Of a DNA stretch of 44,079 nucleotides, positions 9,283 through 17,870 are shown in pieces. This DNA is from Candidatus Pullibacteroides excrementavium (lineage in GTDB: Bacteria > Bacteroidota > Bacteroidia > Bacteroidales > P3): assembly GCA_017694335.1 (NCBI GenBank), contig JADIMZ010000028.1:1-44079 (forward strand), written 5' to 3'. Position 1 is the first letter of the stretch, and each line of letters begins with the position of its first letter. The position numbers were made by a program, and so were the translations under genes. The notes below the pieces were generated by a model that did not search any database, was not told the origin of the DNA, and saw only the letters and a program-made list of their open reading frames with translations.

Positions 9283-10515
9283 TCAGTTTGTATTGAACCG
9301 CAAACGGTTGTTCTCCGTATCTTCGTGTATGGTCCTCAAAATGCGGGCATCCTCTTTTGCAAATACCTTGCCACGTCGTCCATACACAATCTTAGCGGTT
9401 TCCAACGCACGTTCCACCCTATAGGTCTCCTTGCCCCAACTGAACGAAGGGATATAATTCTTGGGGAAACCGGCCGAAAACACATTGGCCGCGACACCCA
9501 CCACCGTTCCTGTATTGAACTGGGTCCCTATCGCGCTTTTGGAATGATCGCCCATGATCAGGCCGCAAAACTGCAATCCTGTCTTGACAAAACGCTCCTC
9601 CGCATAATTCCAGACACGGACCTCCGAATAATCGTTCTTGAGATTGGAACAATTGGTTCCTGCACCCAAATTGCACCACTCGCCCAAAACCGCATCCCCC
9701 AAAAAACCATCGTGCGCCTTGTTGCTATAACCGATAAAAACCGAATTTTCCACTTCGCCGGCCACCTTGCTGTAAGGGCCAAACGTATTGCCCCCGTATA
9801 TCTTGGCGCCCATCTTAATCAATCCCCCTTCGCACAAAGCCAACGGGCCTTTTATCAAGCAGCCCGGCATGATACGGCTCCCTTTCCCAAGATAGACAGG
9901 CCCTTCCGACGTATCTATCAACGAATGCTCAACCACAGCTCCTTCTTCCGCAAAAAGAGGATGCGAACCATAGCATTGCATTCCTTCTCCAGCTGGCGCA
10001 CAAGAAACCCTGCCCTCGGTCAACCATTCCAAGTCATACGAAATCTGAACGCCATTTTCCAAAAATATATCCCAAGGATACCGAATCTGACGGCACTGAC
10101 CCGCATATTCAATAGCCGAACTGCCAGAAAGGCAGAATTCCTGACCGCACAAATCGATCCTCACCCCATCCGTTTCCGGAACAGCCGGATCCGCTGGCGC
10201 AAAGATAAACGCCACCCATTGCCCGTCTTTCATCAAAAGCTGCCCCGGCTGCAAGGAAGCAATCGCCTGCGCCAGCATACGATCCGGAATAAAAGAAGCA
10301 TTGACCCGCAGACATGGCCGACTGTCGTCCTGCCAGGAACCATACTTGCACCGCAGATAGTCCGCCGTGGCGAAACCGGCATCCGCCCCCAGAAAATGGT
10401 TCCATTTTTCCTGCAATGTCGTAATACCCGTACGCAGCAAGGCTACAGGGCGGGTAAATGTAAGAGGAAGCAGACTCTTCCTGATGGAAGCATCGTCACA
10501 AAGTAAATATTGCAT
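9283..10515 (-). CDS. GlmU-like putative sugar-nucleotide transferase
   Basis: The start chosen is the ATG giving MQYLLCDDASIRKSLLPLTFTRP, the usual N-terminus of the Bacteroidota GlmU-like family. An in-frame extension of 40 residues upstream would run through structured leader sequence and is unlikely to be translated. The N-terminal half is nucleotidyltransferase-like, with TRPVALLRTGI. The C-terminal half is a left-handed beta-helix of hexapeptide repeats (GPVYLGKGSRIMPGCLIKGP, then GAGTNCSNLKNDY). Relatives are annotated as putative sugar-1-phosphate nucleotidyl- or acetyltransferases; the exact reaction is unknown. It is coupled to lon downstream. Confidence 0.8.
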   Translation of the reverse strand: MQYLLCDDASIRKSLLPLTFTRPVALLRTGITTLQEKWNHFLGADAGFATADYLRCKYGSWQDDSRPCLRVNASFIPDRMLAQAIASLQPGQLLMKDGQWVAFIFAPADPAVPETDGVRIDLCGQEFCLSGSSAIEYAGQCRQIRYPWDIFLENGVQISYDLEWLTEGRVSCAPAGEGMQCYGSHPLFAEEGAVVEHSLIDTSEGPVYLGKGSRIMPGCLIKGPLALCEGGLIKMGAKIYGGNTFGPYSKVAGEVENSVFIGYSNKAHDGFLGDAVLGEWCNLGAGTNCSNLKNDYSEVRVWNYAEERFVKTGLQFCGLIMGDHSKSAIGTQFNTGTVVGVAANVFSAGFPKNYIPSFSWGKETYRVERALETAKIVYGRRGKVFAKEDARILRTIHEDTENNRLRFNTN

Positions 10516-10543
10516 ATCCGATACGGTTAAGATATATACGAAA

Positions 10544-10618
10544 AAAGGGAGTATAAAAAAGCCTCTTCGGACGGAACCGGTCTGCATCCCCTCGGGATAC
10601 AATACTCCCTTTCCGTCC
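10544..10618 (-). promoter_or_regulatory. Interleaved inverted repeats in the leader of the glmU-like/lon genes
   Basis: On the minus strand the order is GGACGGAA (10618-10611), AAAGGGAGTAT (10612-10602), TTCCGTCC (10576-10569), ATACTCCCTTT (10554-10544). Segment 1 pairs perfectly with 3, and 2 with 4. The pairs are interleaved, so they form either a pseudoknot or two alternative folds. A small hairpin, ATCCC/GGGAT (10586-10598), lies inside. The last arm runs into further T residues. It may end rpmE2 transcripts or control entry into the glmU-like gene 29 bases downstream. Confidence 0.5.
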
Positions 10619-10699
10619 AAAACTTTCTTATACACCCCTCTGCAGCACTCGCCCCTGCCGTAGACAGAGACAAGCCAGGGACTACAAAGCGCATCCCCT

Positions 10700-10972
10700 T
10701 TATTTTGCAGCCTTCTTCTTTTCGAGCTGTTTCTGGTACTTGCTCATGAACTTGTCGACACGGCCGGCGGTATCGACCAATTTCACCTTGCCGGTGAAAA
10801 ACGGATGCGAAGCGCTCGAGATTTCCAACTTGACCAACGGATACTCATTGCCATCTTCCCATTGGATAGTGTCTTTCGTCTGGACGGTAGACTTGCACAG
10901 GAATGCATAATCGTTCGACATATCTTTGAAAACGACCAGACGGTAATTCTTCGGATGGATATCTTTCTTCAT
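10700..10972 (-). CDS. rpmE2: 50S ribosomal protein L31, type B
   Basis: This 90-residue protein begins [19 protein letters not shown] and contains [24 protein letters not shown], the L31 signature. It has none of the paired CxxC cysteines of the zinc-binding type A form, so it is the zinc-independent type B version. It is part of the large ribosomal subunit and helps bridge to the small one. It has its own well-formed promoter at 10997-11031 and is probably a single-gene unit. Confidence 0.96.
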   Translation of the reverse strand: MKKDIHPKNYRLVVFKDMSNDYAFLCKSTVQTKDTIQWEDGNEYPLVKLEISSASHPFFTGKVKLVDTAGRVDKFMSKYQKQLEKKKAAK

Positions 10973-10996
10973 GGTAAATAACTGTATTTTAGGGGC

Positions 10997-11031
10997 GCAA
11001 AAGTAATACTTTATTCCATATCTTCCAAAAA
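10997..11031 (-). promoter_or_regulatory. rpmE2 promoter
   Basis: On the minus strand TACTTTTGC (10997-11005) is a full match to the Bacteroidota -7 box TAnnTTTG. TTTTTGG (11025-11031) lies 19 bases upstream as the -33 box. The AT-rich sequence further upstream fits a strong ribosomal-protein promoter. Confidence 0.75.
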
Positions 11032-11159
11032 TATACGAACTTTATTCCCTAAAAACAATTAAATAATTTATTTTCAAATGGTTAGCAACACAACTTCACT
11101 CTCTTCCGATACGTCCCGGCTTATGCGACCCTAAAAACGCCTCCCTCTCCGCAAAACGC

Positions 11160-12239
11160 CTAATGCCTGCTCCGGAGATGCAGCAGAAAGTCCATGATAT
11201 CCACTCCGTCCGCATAATCGGCCAAACCTGGAGACTGAGCTGTTCCAAAAGCCGTCCGGCCTTTCCCCATCACGCATTGGATTTCATTCCGACGCGCTTC
11301 CAGCATGGCTTCCACTTCCGCCTTGTCTTGATAAGTCTCATAGTACAATACGCCCATCGGCGAAGCCAATGCCGTGGAAGGCTGCAGCAATACCGATCCA
11401 TTATCGAAAAAAGACTGGCGGTTGAGCATACAGACAGCTTTGTGATAGTCGTAATTATCCTTGTAGACCGCATGCGACAACAAAGAAGACGACAAAGGAT
11501 GCAATGTCTCAAGCAAAGTGGTGAAATCATAAGAATCCGGCACATAGATCTTGGATACATTCCTGCAGCCCATACCGAAATAAGAAAGCGCGTCGTCTGC
11601 CAGCCCGGATAAATCCTCCCGGCTTTCCGTGCCGTCCAGCAAAGCGCAGGAAGTTCGGTTCCTACGCAACAAATGCGGGTAACGCCCGAAATAAAAGTCG
11701 AAATAACGGAACGTATTGCCGCTTCCGGTCGCTATGACCGCATCGAAATCTTTCACGATGGATTGGGTAAAAATGACAGGAGCAATTTCCCCCGACTCGG
11801 GAAAGTTCTTCCCGGTTCCGTTCTCTTCCATCACCTCCTTATGCCCCGAAGCCAGCTCCAATAACTTGGAGTGCAAGAAAGGCAACAAAAACGGGTCCTT
11901 GGAAGAAAGCTTGATTTGCAAACGGAAACCGCACAGCAAAGCGCATAAATAATCCTGGAATCCTACAATCGGGATATTGCCCGCCATGACCAAGGCCACC
12001 TCCAGCCGTTCCTGCTGCCATTGCGGCAAATAAGGTTCCAGCCAAGCCTTCAGGGAATCCGTCCGCAATGCGTCCCCCCAGGTACGAACCGCCCTTTCTA
12101 TATTCGAAACAGTGAACAACGGGTTTACCCTCCCAGCCCGGCCGGCTACCGCCCGGAATTCCGGATCATCCATGGCTGTCCGCATGTAATTCCCCAAAAG
12201 GCCAAACGCTTCTACCCTTTTTGCCAATATGCTTTCCAT
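11160..12239 (-). CDS. Acyl-CoA reductase, LuxC family
   Basis: The protein (359 residues from MESILAKRVEAFGLLG; an ATG five codons earlier at 12254 is possible) matches the LuxC-type acyl-CoA reductase family of the aldehyde dehydrogenase superfamily. Visible features are the nucleotide-binding stretch AVIATGSGNTFRYFDFYFG and the GMGCRNVSKIYVP segment, whose cysteine (about C225) is the likely acyl-carrying nucleophile. It probably reduces a fatty acyl-CoA or acyl thioester to an aldehyde; the in vivo role in Bacteroidota is not established. It diverges from the DUF6576/phosphatase genes across a 130-base gap and has no redox partner next to it. Confidence 0.8.
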   Translation of the reverse strand: MESILAKRVEAFGLLGNYMRTAMDDPEFRAVAGRAGRVNPLFTVSNIERAVRTWGDALRTDSLKAWLEPYLPQWQQERLEVALVMAGNIPIVGFQDYLCALLCGFRLQIKLSSKDPFLLPFLHSKLLELASGHKEVMEENGTGKNFPESGEIAPVIFTQSIVKDFDAVIATGSGNTFRYFDFYFGRYPHLLRRNRTSCALLDGTESREDLSGLADDALSYFGMGCRNVSKIYVPDSYDFTTLLETLHPLSSSLLSHAVYKDNYDYHKAVCMLNRQSFFDNGSVLLQPSTALASPMGVLYYETYQDKAEVEAMLEARRNEIQCVMGKGRTAFGTAQSPGLADYADGVDIMDFLLHLRSRH

Positions 12240-12305
12240 ATCAAAATATATCACACGCAGGACATGCCGGACACGTTCCGCCTTCTGCCCTCCGCGAATC
12301 CGCCT

Positions 12306-12332
12306 GCAAAAGTAAGAATTTTGTACCTTAGC
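12306..12332. promoter_or_regulatory. Back-to-back -7 boxes of divergent promoters
   Basis: The minus strand carries TACTTTTGC (12306-12314), a full -7 match facing the acyl-CoA reductase. The plus strand carries TACCTTAGC (12324-12332), a near match about 36 bases before the DUF6576 ORF. Clear -33 boxes are not seen. The boxes are only 9 bases apart, so polymerase binding in the two directions should be mutually exclusive. Confidence 0.5.
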
Positions 12333-12368
12333 CCGTTTTTTTTCAGAACGGCTGCAAACCTTGACCTT

Positions 12369-12593
12369 ATGATTGCTTTTATCAAACGCTTGTTTTCCAA
12401 ACGGAAAAAGAACACATTCGTGGACCTGTCAGGAAAAGCACGATCCGACGAGGAGTACAACAGGATCCGGCAAGCCCAGCAAGAGGAAGCCATGCGGATT
12501 CTGGGCAAAATTTCCAGCCAAGGGAAGGACAGCCTCAGTCCCGACGAAAAGGAATTCCTCGAAAAATTCAGCCGAAGCAACTATGCCCGATAA
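12369..12593 (+). CDS. Small DUF6576-like protein (rhomboid C-terminal tail without the membrane domain)
   Basis: The 74-residue product starts MIAFIKRLFSKRKKNTFVDL and continues with RSDEEYNRIRQAQQEEAMRI, then the LGKI..QGKDSLSPDEKEFL motif. From memory this is the tail (DUF6576) that follows the membrane protease domain in many Bacteroidota rhomboid proteins, which are commonly encoded just before the phosphatase-family gene found here. No transmembrane region or rhomboid Ser/His motif exists upstream in any frame. A -7 box (12324-12332) just upstream suggests it is expressed as it stands. Function is unknown. Confidence 0.65.
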   Translation: MIAFIKRLFSKRKKNTFVDLSGKARSDEEYNRIRQAQQEEAMRILGKISSQGKDSLSPDEKEFLEKFSRSNYAR

Positions 12594-12629
12594 GGATTCC
12601 GGCCCCCTGAAACGATCTCGCAAAAATCC

Positions 12630-13844
12630 ATGCCTCCAATGAAAAAGCAGAAGAGGAAAAAACACACGACTTTACGCTTGCTTGTATTCCTTCCTGCCGC
12701 CCTGGTGGGAATCGGGCTATGCCTTTCGTTCCTGGCTTGCCGCCTCGAACCGTCAACCCTATTCTTCCCGGCACTCTTCGGCCTTGCATTCCCCATCCTC
12801 TTTGTCCTGGGGCTCATTCTGTTCGTGTTCAATCTCTGCCTTTTGAGAAAAAGAAGCCTCTTCTTTTTGGCTTGCCTGCTGCTCAATGGGAATAACTTGC
12901 AAAACATCCTCCAATTCAAAGGCGTACATGAACCGGATTTCAAGGACAGGGAGAGAAACGGAACCGTCAAGCTGATGACCTACAATGTCCAAATGTTCGA
13001 CTTTTACCAGGTTTCCGACAAAAGACCCGGCAAAATCAAAGATGAAATCATGGATTTCGTAAAGCAGCAAGAACCCGGAATCCTCTGCTTCCAGGAATAT
13101 TACGAAAGCAAAGGCAAAGGCTTCGACATTACCTCGGTGCTCCGCCAAGCCGGATACAGGTATTCGACCCATCCCGAGCTGTCGGCCGGGAAAGGATTCC
13201 TGTACGGCAACAGGATTTATTCCCAATACCCGATTCTCCGCGAAGGCAGCATTCCCGGCCTTTCCCGCTTCGATGCCGTCTATGCGGACATCCTCATCGG
13301 AGCGGATACGTTGAGAGTCTACAATCTCCATTTGGCATCCAACCGCTTCGACCGTATCGATCATGCGTTTTTCTCCTCGCTGGCATCGCCCGTAGCCGAC
13401 GCCGGACATTACAAGAAAGGAGCCAGCCGGATGCTGAAGAAAATGAAAGAAGCCACTATCCAGCGTTCCCGGCAAATCCAGAAAGTCATGCTGAGCACCG
13501 AAGAGGAAGACAGCCCGGCCGCACAAATCATCTGCGGCGATCTCAACGACCAACCGGTATCGTACGTATATGCCTATCTGGGCCGAAAAGGATTCTTAGA
13601 CGCTTTTGTGGAAAAAGGAGAAGGCTTGGGACAAAGCTACAAAGGATTCTATCCATCGTACCGGATAGATTACATCCTGTTCAAAGGCGAAGTTTCCGTG
13701 CAAAGTTTCGATACATGGAAAGCAGACTATTCCGACCATCGCCCCTTGAGTGCCATACTGCATTTCACAGAGAAGACGAGGCCCATATCCGCCAAGCTGC
13801 ATCCGCCTGTCGGTAAAGCATATCCAAACCGTTACGGACGTTAG
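12630..13844 (+). CDS. Endonuclease/exonuclease/phosphatase-family membrane protein
   Basis: The first 95 or so residues contain two or three hydrophobic segments (LLVFLPAALVGIGLCLSFL, then FPALFGLAFPILFVLGLILF). The rest is an EEP-fold hydrolase: MTYNVQMFD with the metal-site Asn, CFQEYY with the metal-binding Glu, YNLHLAS, GDLNDQP and the terminal SDHRPLSAIL. Such proteins cleave phosphodiester or phosphomonoester bonds; the substrate is unknown. The catalytic domain should lie on one face of the inner membrane. A second ATG at 12639 is an alternative start. The 3' end overlaps the end of aroE on the other strand by 80 bases. Confidence 0.85.
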   Translation: MPPMKKQKRKKHTTLRLLVFLPAALVGIGLCLSFLACRLEPSTLFFPALFGLAFPILFVLGLILFVFNLCLLRKRSLFFLACLLLNGNNLQNILQFKGVHEPDFKDRERNGTVKLMTYNVQMFDFYQVSDKRPGKIKDEIMDFVKQQEPGILCFQEYYESKGKGFDITSVLRQAGYRYSTHPELSAGKGFLYGNRIYSQYPILREGSIPGLSRFDAVYADILIGADTLRVYNLHLASNRFDRIDHAFFSSLASPVADAGHYKKGASRMLKKMKEATIQRSRQIQKVMLSTEEEDSPAAQIICGDLNDQPVSYVYAYLGRKGFLDAFVEKGEGLGQSYKGFYPSYRIDYILFKGEVSVQSFDTWKADYSDHRPLSAILHFTEKTRPISAKLHPPVGKAYPNRYGR

Positions 13845-14589
13845 CCCCCTGTTCCCGGCATCGTCTCAGAAACAAAGTCTCGGCCGGATTGTACACCAAA
13901 TCGAAAGCATAATGCGACACACCCAAACCCTCGTACGGGATACGAGGAGCTTCGTCCACACACGGATGCATGCCTAATGAAGTGGTATTGACTATCAAAA
14001 AAATCTCGTCCCGAAACATGTCCTCGGACAGTGAAGCATACGGCAGAACCCGCTGCGGGGCGAAAGGCCGGAGGGAACCGCAACCTGCACACGGAGCATG
14101 CTCCGGACGGCAAGCCAAATCGTAAGATATCCCATGCCGTGCCAAGGCATACTGAACCGCTTGCGAAGCGCCACCGTTCCCCAGGACCAGTGCTTTGGCA
14201 TCCCGTCTTACCGGCTGTCCCTGCAAAAAATCCTGAAGGCTTTCCCAGAAACCGAGCGTATCGGTATTATGACCTATCCAACGGCCGGTCGAAGCTTCCA
14301 CTGCCACCGTATTGACCGCACCTATAGCAGCGGCTTCGTCCGAAATCCCGTCCAGATAAGCCATAACCCTCTTCTTGTAGGGAATCGTCACATTGAAGCC
14401 TCGCAAAAGGCCGCACCCTCTCAACTGCCGGATTCCGTCCGCCAAATCCTCGAAATCGAAATTCCTGTACACAAGACCTCTTTGAGGAAAATCACTGAAC
14501 TTTTCCCGAAAATAGGCAACCGAAAAAGAATGTCCCAACGGATGCCCGAGCAAACCCAGCAAACCTCTAACTCCTCTGTTCTCCTCCAT
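13765..14589 (-). CDS. aroE: Shikimate dehydrogenase
   Basis: AroE reduces 3-dehydroshikimate to shikimate with NADPH on the way to chorismate. The 274-residue protein has the substrate site GHPLGHSFS, FNVTIPYKK with the catalytic Lys, a Rossmann glycine loop LVLGNGGASQAV, and NTTSLGMHP near the cofactor pocket. Its start lies 23 bases inside the upstream TPR gene, so translation is probably coupled. It is the last gene of the bamD-aroE run. Its 3' end overlaps the convergent phosphatase-family gene by 80 bases. Confidence 0.95.
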   Translation of the reverse strand: MEENRGVRGLLGLLGHPLGHSFSVAYFREKFSDFPQRGLVYRNFDFEDLADGIRQLRGCGLLRGFNVTIPYKKRVMAYLDGISDEAAAIGAVNTVAVEASTGRWIGHNTDTLGFWESLQDFLQGQPVRRDAKALVLGNGGASQAVQYALARHGISYDLACRPEHAPCAGCGSLRPFAPQRVLPYASLSEDMFRDEIFLIVNTTSLGMHPCVDEAPRIPYEGLGVSHYAFDLVYNPAETLFLRRCREQGANVRNGLDMLYRQADAAWRIWASSSL

Positions 14590-16144
14590 ATCCGGCCTCC
14601 GAATCCCTGTCCCCCTCTTCCGATGCGATCAAACCTTTGCGCTGCAAATACTCTTCATCCGGCCCATAATAGACATAAGGCTCTATATCTTCCGGCTCAT
14701 TCGCTTCATAGCCAGGGCTATATTCATTTCTCAGCTCCAAAACACGCGGGTCTTCCTCGTAAATGTCGGGAATCCGGAGATCGGCATCGTCCCTCGTGAT
14801 GGGGTCCCCCGAAAAAGCCTGGGCGAACAACGCATAGGAGTCTTCCTTTCTCCCTCCGTAATAATACAGGCAAGCCTTGCATAAATACAGCCAACTACAA
14901 GACGCGGACCGCAACATCATGTCGATATAGCCCAAAGCCGTGGACATTTCGCCCAAATCGCAAGCATCCAGCACATACGCGTATGCATGATAACGGTAAT
15001 CCGGCTGCAGCTCCGCTGCCATTCGGTTATAGTGCAGATTCTCTGTAGCATGCCCCATATAGTAATAGGTCCTGGCGATTCCTCTGTACACTTTGGAAAG
15101 ATTCTCCACATCGTGCTCAAAAGCCTCCGGTTCCTGCAATGCCTGGAAGAAAAACGACAACGCGGACGGAAAATCAAGACGATAATTGGAAATCACCCCC
15201 ATGCGGAACAAAGCATAAGGCCGGGTTTCCGGAAAATCCAATATCCTGCGGTAATACGACATCGCCTCTTCCCAATTCTCTTCAATCTCATATTCCTGTG
15301 CTATCCGGCACCAGAGAGGGATCAAATCCGCCAAATCCTTCACCTCTTTCTCCATCTGCAGGTAAAAAGGAAGGGGGCTTCGGTTGTCATCCGTATACGA
15401 AAGATTACGAAACTTGCCGAACAATGCCTCCTTGTCATCGGGTTGGATAGCCAAAACAAACTCATTGGCCTCCAATGCCTGTTCGTATGCCCCGGCATTC
15501 TCCGATAACTCCGCCAGCAATTTCCAGTATAATATCTTATAAGGATTGTCCTTGGCCAGCTGCCGGGCCAGACCGATAGCTTCGGAAAAGAGACCGCTTT
15601 TGACGACCAAGTCAATGAAACGGTTGCACACTTCCACTGTATCCTCTTGATATCCAATCATTCTCTTGAGATAAGGCCAAGCTTTTTCCTTTCGTCCCCG
15701 TGCCACTTCAAGCTCAGCCATTCCCATCGAGACATCAATCTCGTCGGCCCCTTTTTTCCGGGCTTCCCCAAAAGCCTTTTCCGCTTCCTCGTACCGTGCC
15801 AAAAGCTTCAAGGCATGCCCCCGTACAAGATATAGCTCGTACAGGTAGGGCTCTACATCCTCTACTTCCTGCAACAGCATGAGCGACTGTTGATAGAACC
15901 CGTTTTCCAAACTGAGTTCCGCCTGCTTTACCTTGAGCTCGGAGGCTTCCGGATATTGTTTCCGGGCCAGCTGAACCAACTGCACCGCTTCGGTCAGCTG
16001 GGACCGCATCATCAGAGAATCTATCAGAACTACATACTCATCCACATCGAAGAAGCCCAATCCCCCGCTATCCAGCTCTTTTTCATACCGTTCCAAAAGC
16101 CTCTTGGACTCCTCGTCCATATAATTTTCCCACGAATCTTCCAA
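14567..16144 (-). CDS. Tetratricopeptide-repeat protein
   Basis: The 525-residue protein has no signal peptide. It is made of helical repeats with TPR spacing, for example LYLVRGHALKLLARYEEAEK, then EQALEANEFVLAIQPDDKEA and WEEAMSYYRRIL. The last 70 residues are acidic and tyrosine-rich (EPEDIEPYVYYGPDEEY) and probably disordered. TPR proteins scaffold protein complexes, but nothing here names the partner. It sits 13 bases after recN and overlaps aroE by 23 bases, so it belongs to the same transcript. Confidence 0.85.
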   Translation of the reverse strand: MEDSWENYMDEESKRLLERYEKELDSGGLGFFDVDEYVVLIDSLMMRSQLTEAVQLVQLARKQYPEASELKVKQAELSLENGFYQQSLMLLQEVEDVEPYLYELYLVRGHALKLLARYEEAEKAFGEARKKGADEIDVSMGMAELEVARGRKEKAWPYLKRMIGYQEDTVEVCNRFIDLVVKSGLFSEAIGLARQLAKDNPYKILYWKLLAELSENAGAYEQALEANEFVLAIQPDDKEALFGKFRNLSYTDDNRSPLPFYLQMEKEVKDLADLIPLWCRIAQEYEIEENWEEAMSYYRRILDFPETRPYALFRMGVISNYRLDFPSALSFFFQALQEPEAFEHDVENLSKVYRGIARTYYYMGHATENLHYNRMAAELQPDYRYHAYAYVLDACDLGEMSTALGYIDMMLRSASCSWLYLCKACLYYYGGRKEDSYALFAQAFSGDPITRDDADLRIPDIYEEDPRVLELRNEYSPGYEANEPEDIEPYVYYGPDEEYLQRKGLIASEEGDRDSEAGYGGEQRS

Positions 16145-16157
16145 ATCAGCCTCCTTC

Positions 16158-17870
16158 CTAACCCTTTATCAACTCCCGTGCCGCCTTCATAGCCGCATCG
16201 GTCACTTTATCATTACTGAGCATACCTGCGATGCATCTGACATGTTCCTGTTCGTCGAGCCGCCTCATTCTGGATTCGCTGACCCCATTCTCCACACTCT
16301 TGTACACGAAAAAATGGGTCCGGGCCGCTGCGGCTATCTGCGGCAGATGCGTAATGGCGATCACCTGCATACAGGTTCCCATTTCCTTCATCATGGCGGC
16401 TACCTTGCCGGCAATCTGGCCGGACACGCCCGTATCTATTTCGTCAAAAATAATCGTGCCTAAAAGATTTCCCTGATGAATCACAGACTTGATAGCCAGC
16501 ATCAGACGGGAAAGTTCGCCACCCGATGCCACCTTGGAAATCTCCTTAGGTGCCGTCCCGACATTGGCACTGAACAGAAACTGCACCTTATCGTATCCGG
16601 AAAGCGAAAAGCGCCCTGTTTTTTCCAAAAGGATTTCCAGCCGGGACTGCCCCATGCCCAAACGCCCCAACGCCTCCACAATGGCATTTTCCAAAGCATG
16701 AGCCGATGCAGCACGGGCCTCATGCCACTCCTCGGCCAAGGATTCCAACCGGATTTCCAAGTCCTCCAGTTCTTTCTTTGCCGCTGCCAATGCGTCGGAA
16801 GACTCTTCAACCCGTCCCAGTTTCCGACCCAATTCCTGCTGCAAGCTTATCAAGCCTTCCACGTCATCCACATGATGCTTGCGTTCCAACCGATATAATT
16901 CATCCAATCGCTCTTCATAGCGCTCCTTCATGGCCGGGTCGGTTTCATCCTCTTCGGCCCAACGTTCTATATCCGAAGACAAATCAGACAGTTCCACAAC
17001 CAACGAATTCCATCGCCCCATGCTTTCGGACACGCCTTTATGGTAGGAGGATATCTTCTTCAGGCCTCGCACCACGGATTCAAGCCGGGAACGCAAGGAG
17101 CATTCATCCCCATTCAAAGCCATAACCGTTTCCGATAATGTCTCCTTCAGCAATTCCTCATGGGACAGGCGTTCCAATACCTGTTCCATTTCCTCCTGCT
17201 CTCCCGCCTTGGGGGAAAACTTGTCCAACTCGTCCAGCAGGAACCTCCAGTAATCTTGCTCCTGCTGCCATTGGGCCAGATTCCCCTCCATGTTCTCCAC
17301 CTTTTGACGGAAAAGGACATAATCCTCATATACAGCTTGGTAACGCTTGATAATGGTCGAATCTTGCAGGTAACTGTCCAGCAGCTTCAGCTGGAAAGCC
17401 GATGTATTCAACGTCAATGTCTGATGTTGGGAATGGATATCGATCAGAACTGCCGACAATTCTTTTAAAATGGAAAGATTGACCGGTGTATCGTTGACAA
17501 AAGCCCTCGACTTTCCGCTGGGAAGGACTTCCCTTCTAAGTATCAACTCATTGTCTTCCAAATCAAAAACAGCCGAATCTGTCTCGGACTCTTCAAGCTC
17601 CCGTTCCCTGTCTCCGGCGCTGTCCATCCGGCCCGTAAAACGGCTCAAATCAAGTCCCTTCACATCGAAATGAGCCTCAATGATGCATTTACGGTTCTTG
17701 TCGAACAAAATCCCGCTGTCGGCCCTTTGGCCTAACACCAAGCCCAAAGCCCCGAGCAAAATGGACTTTCCCGCACCCGTCTCTCCGGTAATCACGCAGA
17801 ACCCCTCGGCAAAATCCGCATCCAAGGAACGTATCAGAGCGTAATTTTCTATGCTTAAGTGTTGTAACAT
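16158..17870 (-). CDS. recN: DNA repair protein RecN
   Basis: RecN is an SMC-like ATPase that acts early at double-strand breaks. The 570 residues include Walker A GETGAGKSI, a long coiled-coil centre with conserved RRE/LIDIHSQHQ regions, the ABC signature SGGELSRLMLAIK, and Walker B IIFDEIDTGVSG. An unusual point is GGAGG four bases from the start codon (minus strand TGGAGGAAAG then ATG). This is a Shine-Dalgarno-like site in a genome that otherwise seems to lack them. The gene order DUF4835-recN is typical of Bacteroidales. Confidence 0.97.
   Translation of the reverse strand: MLQHLSIENYALIRSLDADFAEGFCVITGETGAGKSILLGALGLVLGQRADSGILFDKNRKCIIEAHFDVKGLDLSRFTGRMDSAGDRERELEESETDSAVFDLEDNELILRREVLPSGKSRAFVNDTPVNLSILKELSAVLIDIHSQHQTLTLNTSAFQLKLLDSYLQDSTIIKRYQAVYEDYVLFRQKVENMEGNLAQWQQEQDYWRFLLDELDKFSPKAGEQEEMEQVLERLSHEELLKETLSETVMALNGDECSLRSRLESVVRGLKKISSYHKGVSESMGRWNSLVVELSDLSSDIERWAEEDETDPAMKERYEERLDELYRLERKHHVDDVEGLISLQQELGRKLGRVEESSDALAAAKKELEDLEIRLESLAEEWHEARAASAHALENAIVEALGRLGMGQSRLEILLEKTGRFSLSGYDKVQFLFSANVGTAPKEISKVASGGELSRLMLAIKSVIHQGNLLGTIIFDEIDTGVSGQIAGKVAAMMKEMGTCMQVIAITHLPQIAAAARTHFFVYKSVENGVSESRMRRLDEQEHVRCIAGMLSNDKVTDAAMKAARELIKG

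Noticed and set aside
6576-10506. Long plus-strand open frames (6576-8087, 8878-10506) opposite lon and the GlmU-like gene
   Set aside because: The translations are His/Arg/Pro-rich without domains, while the minus strand encodes complete known proteins.
10516-10635. 40-residue N-terminal extension of the GlmU-like protein
   Set aside because: It crosses paired leader sequence, and family members begin at the internal MQYLLCDD.
12021-12368. N-terminal extension of the DUF6576 frame to 190 residues
   Set aside because: The extension is antisense to the acyl-CoA reductase and crosses the promoter region; homology begins at the ATG at 12369.
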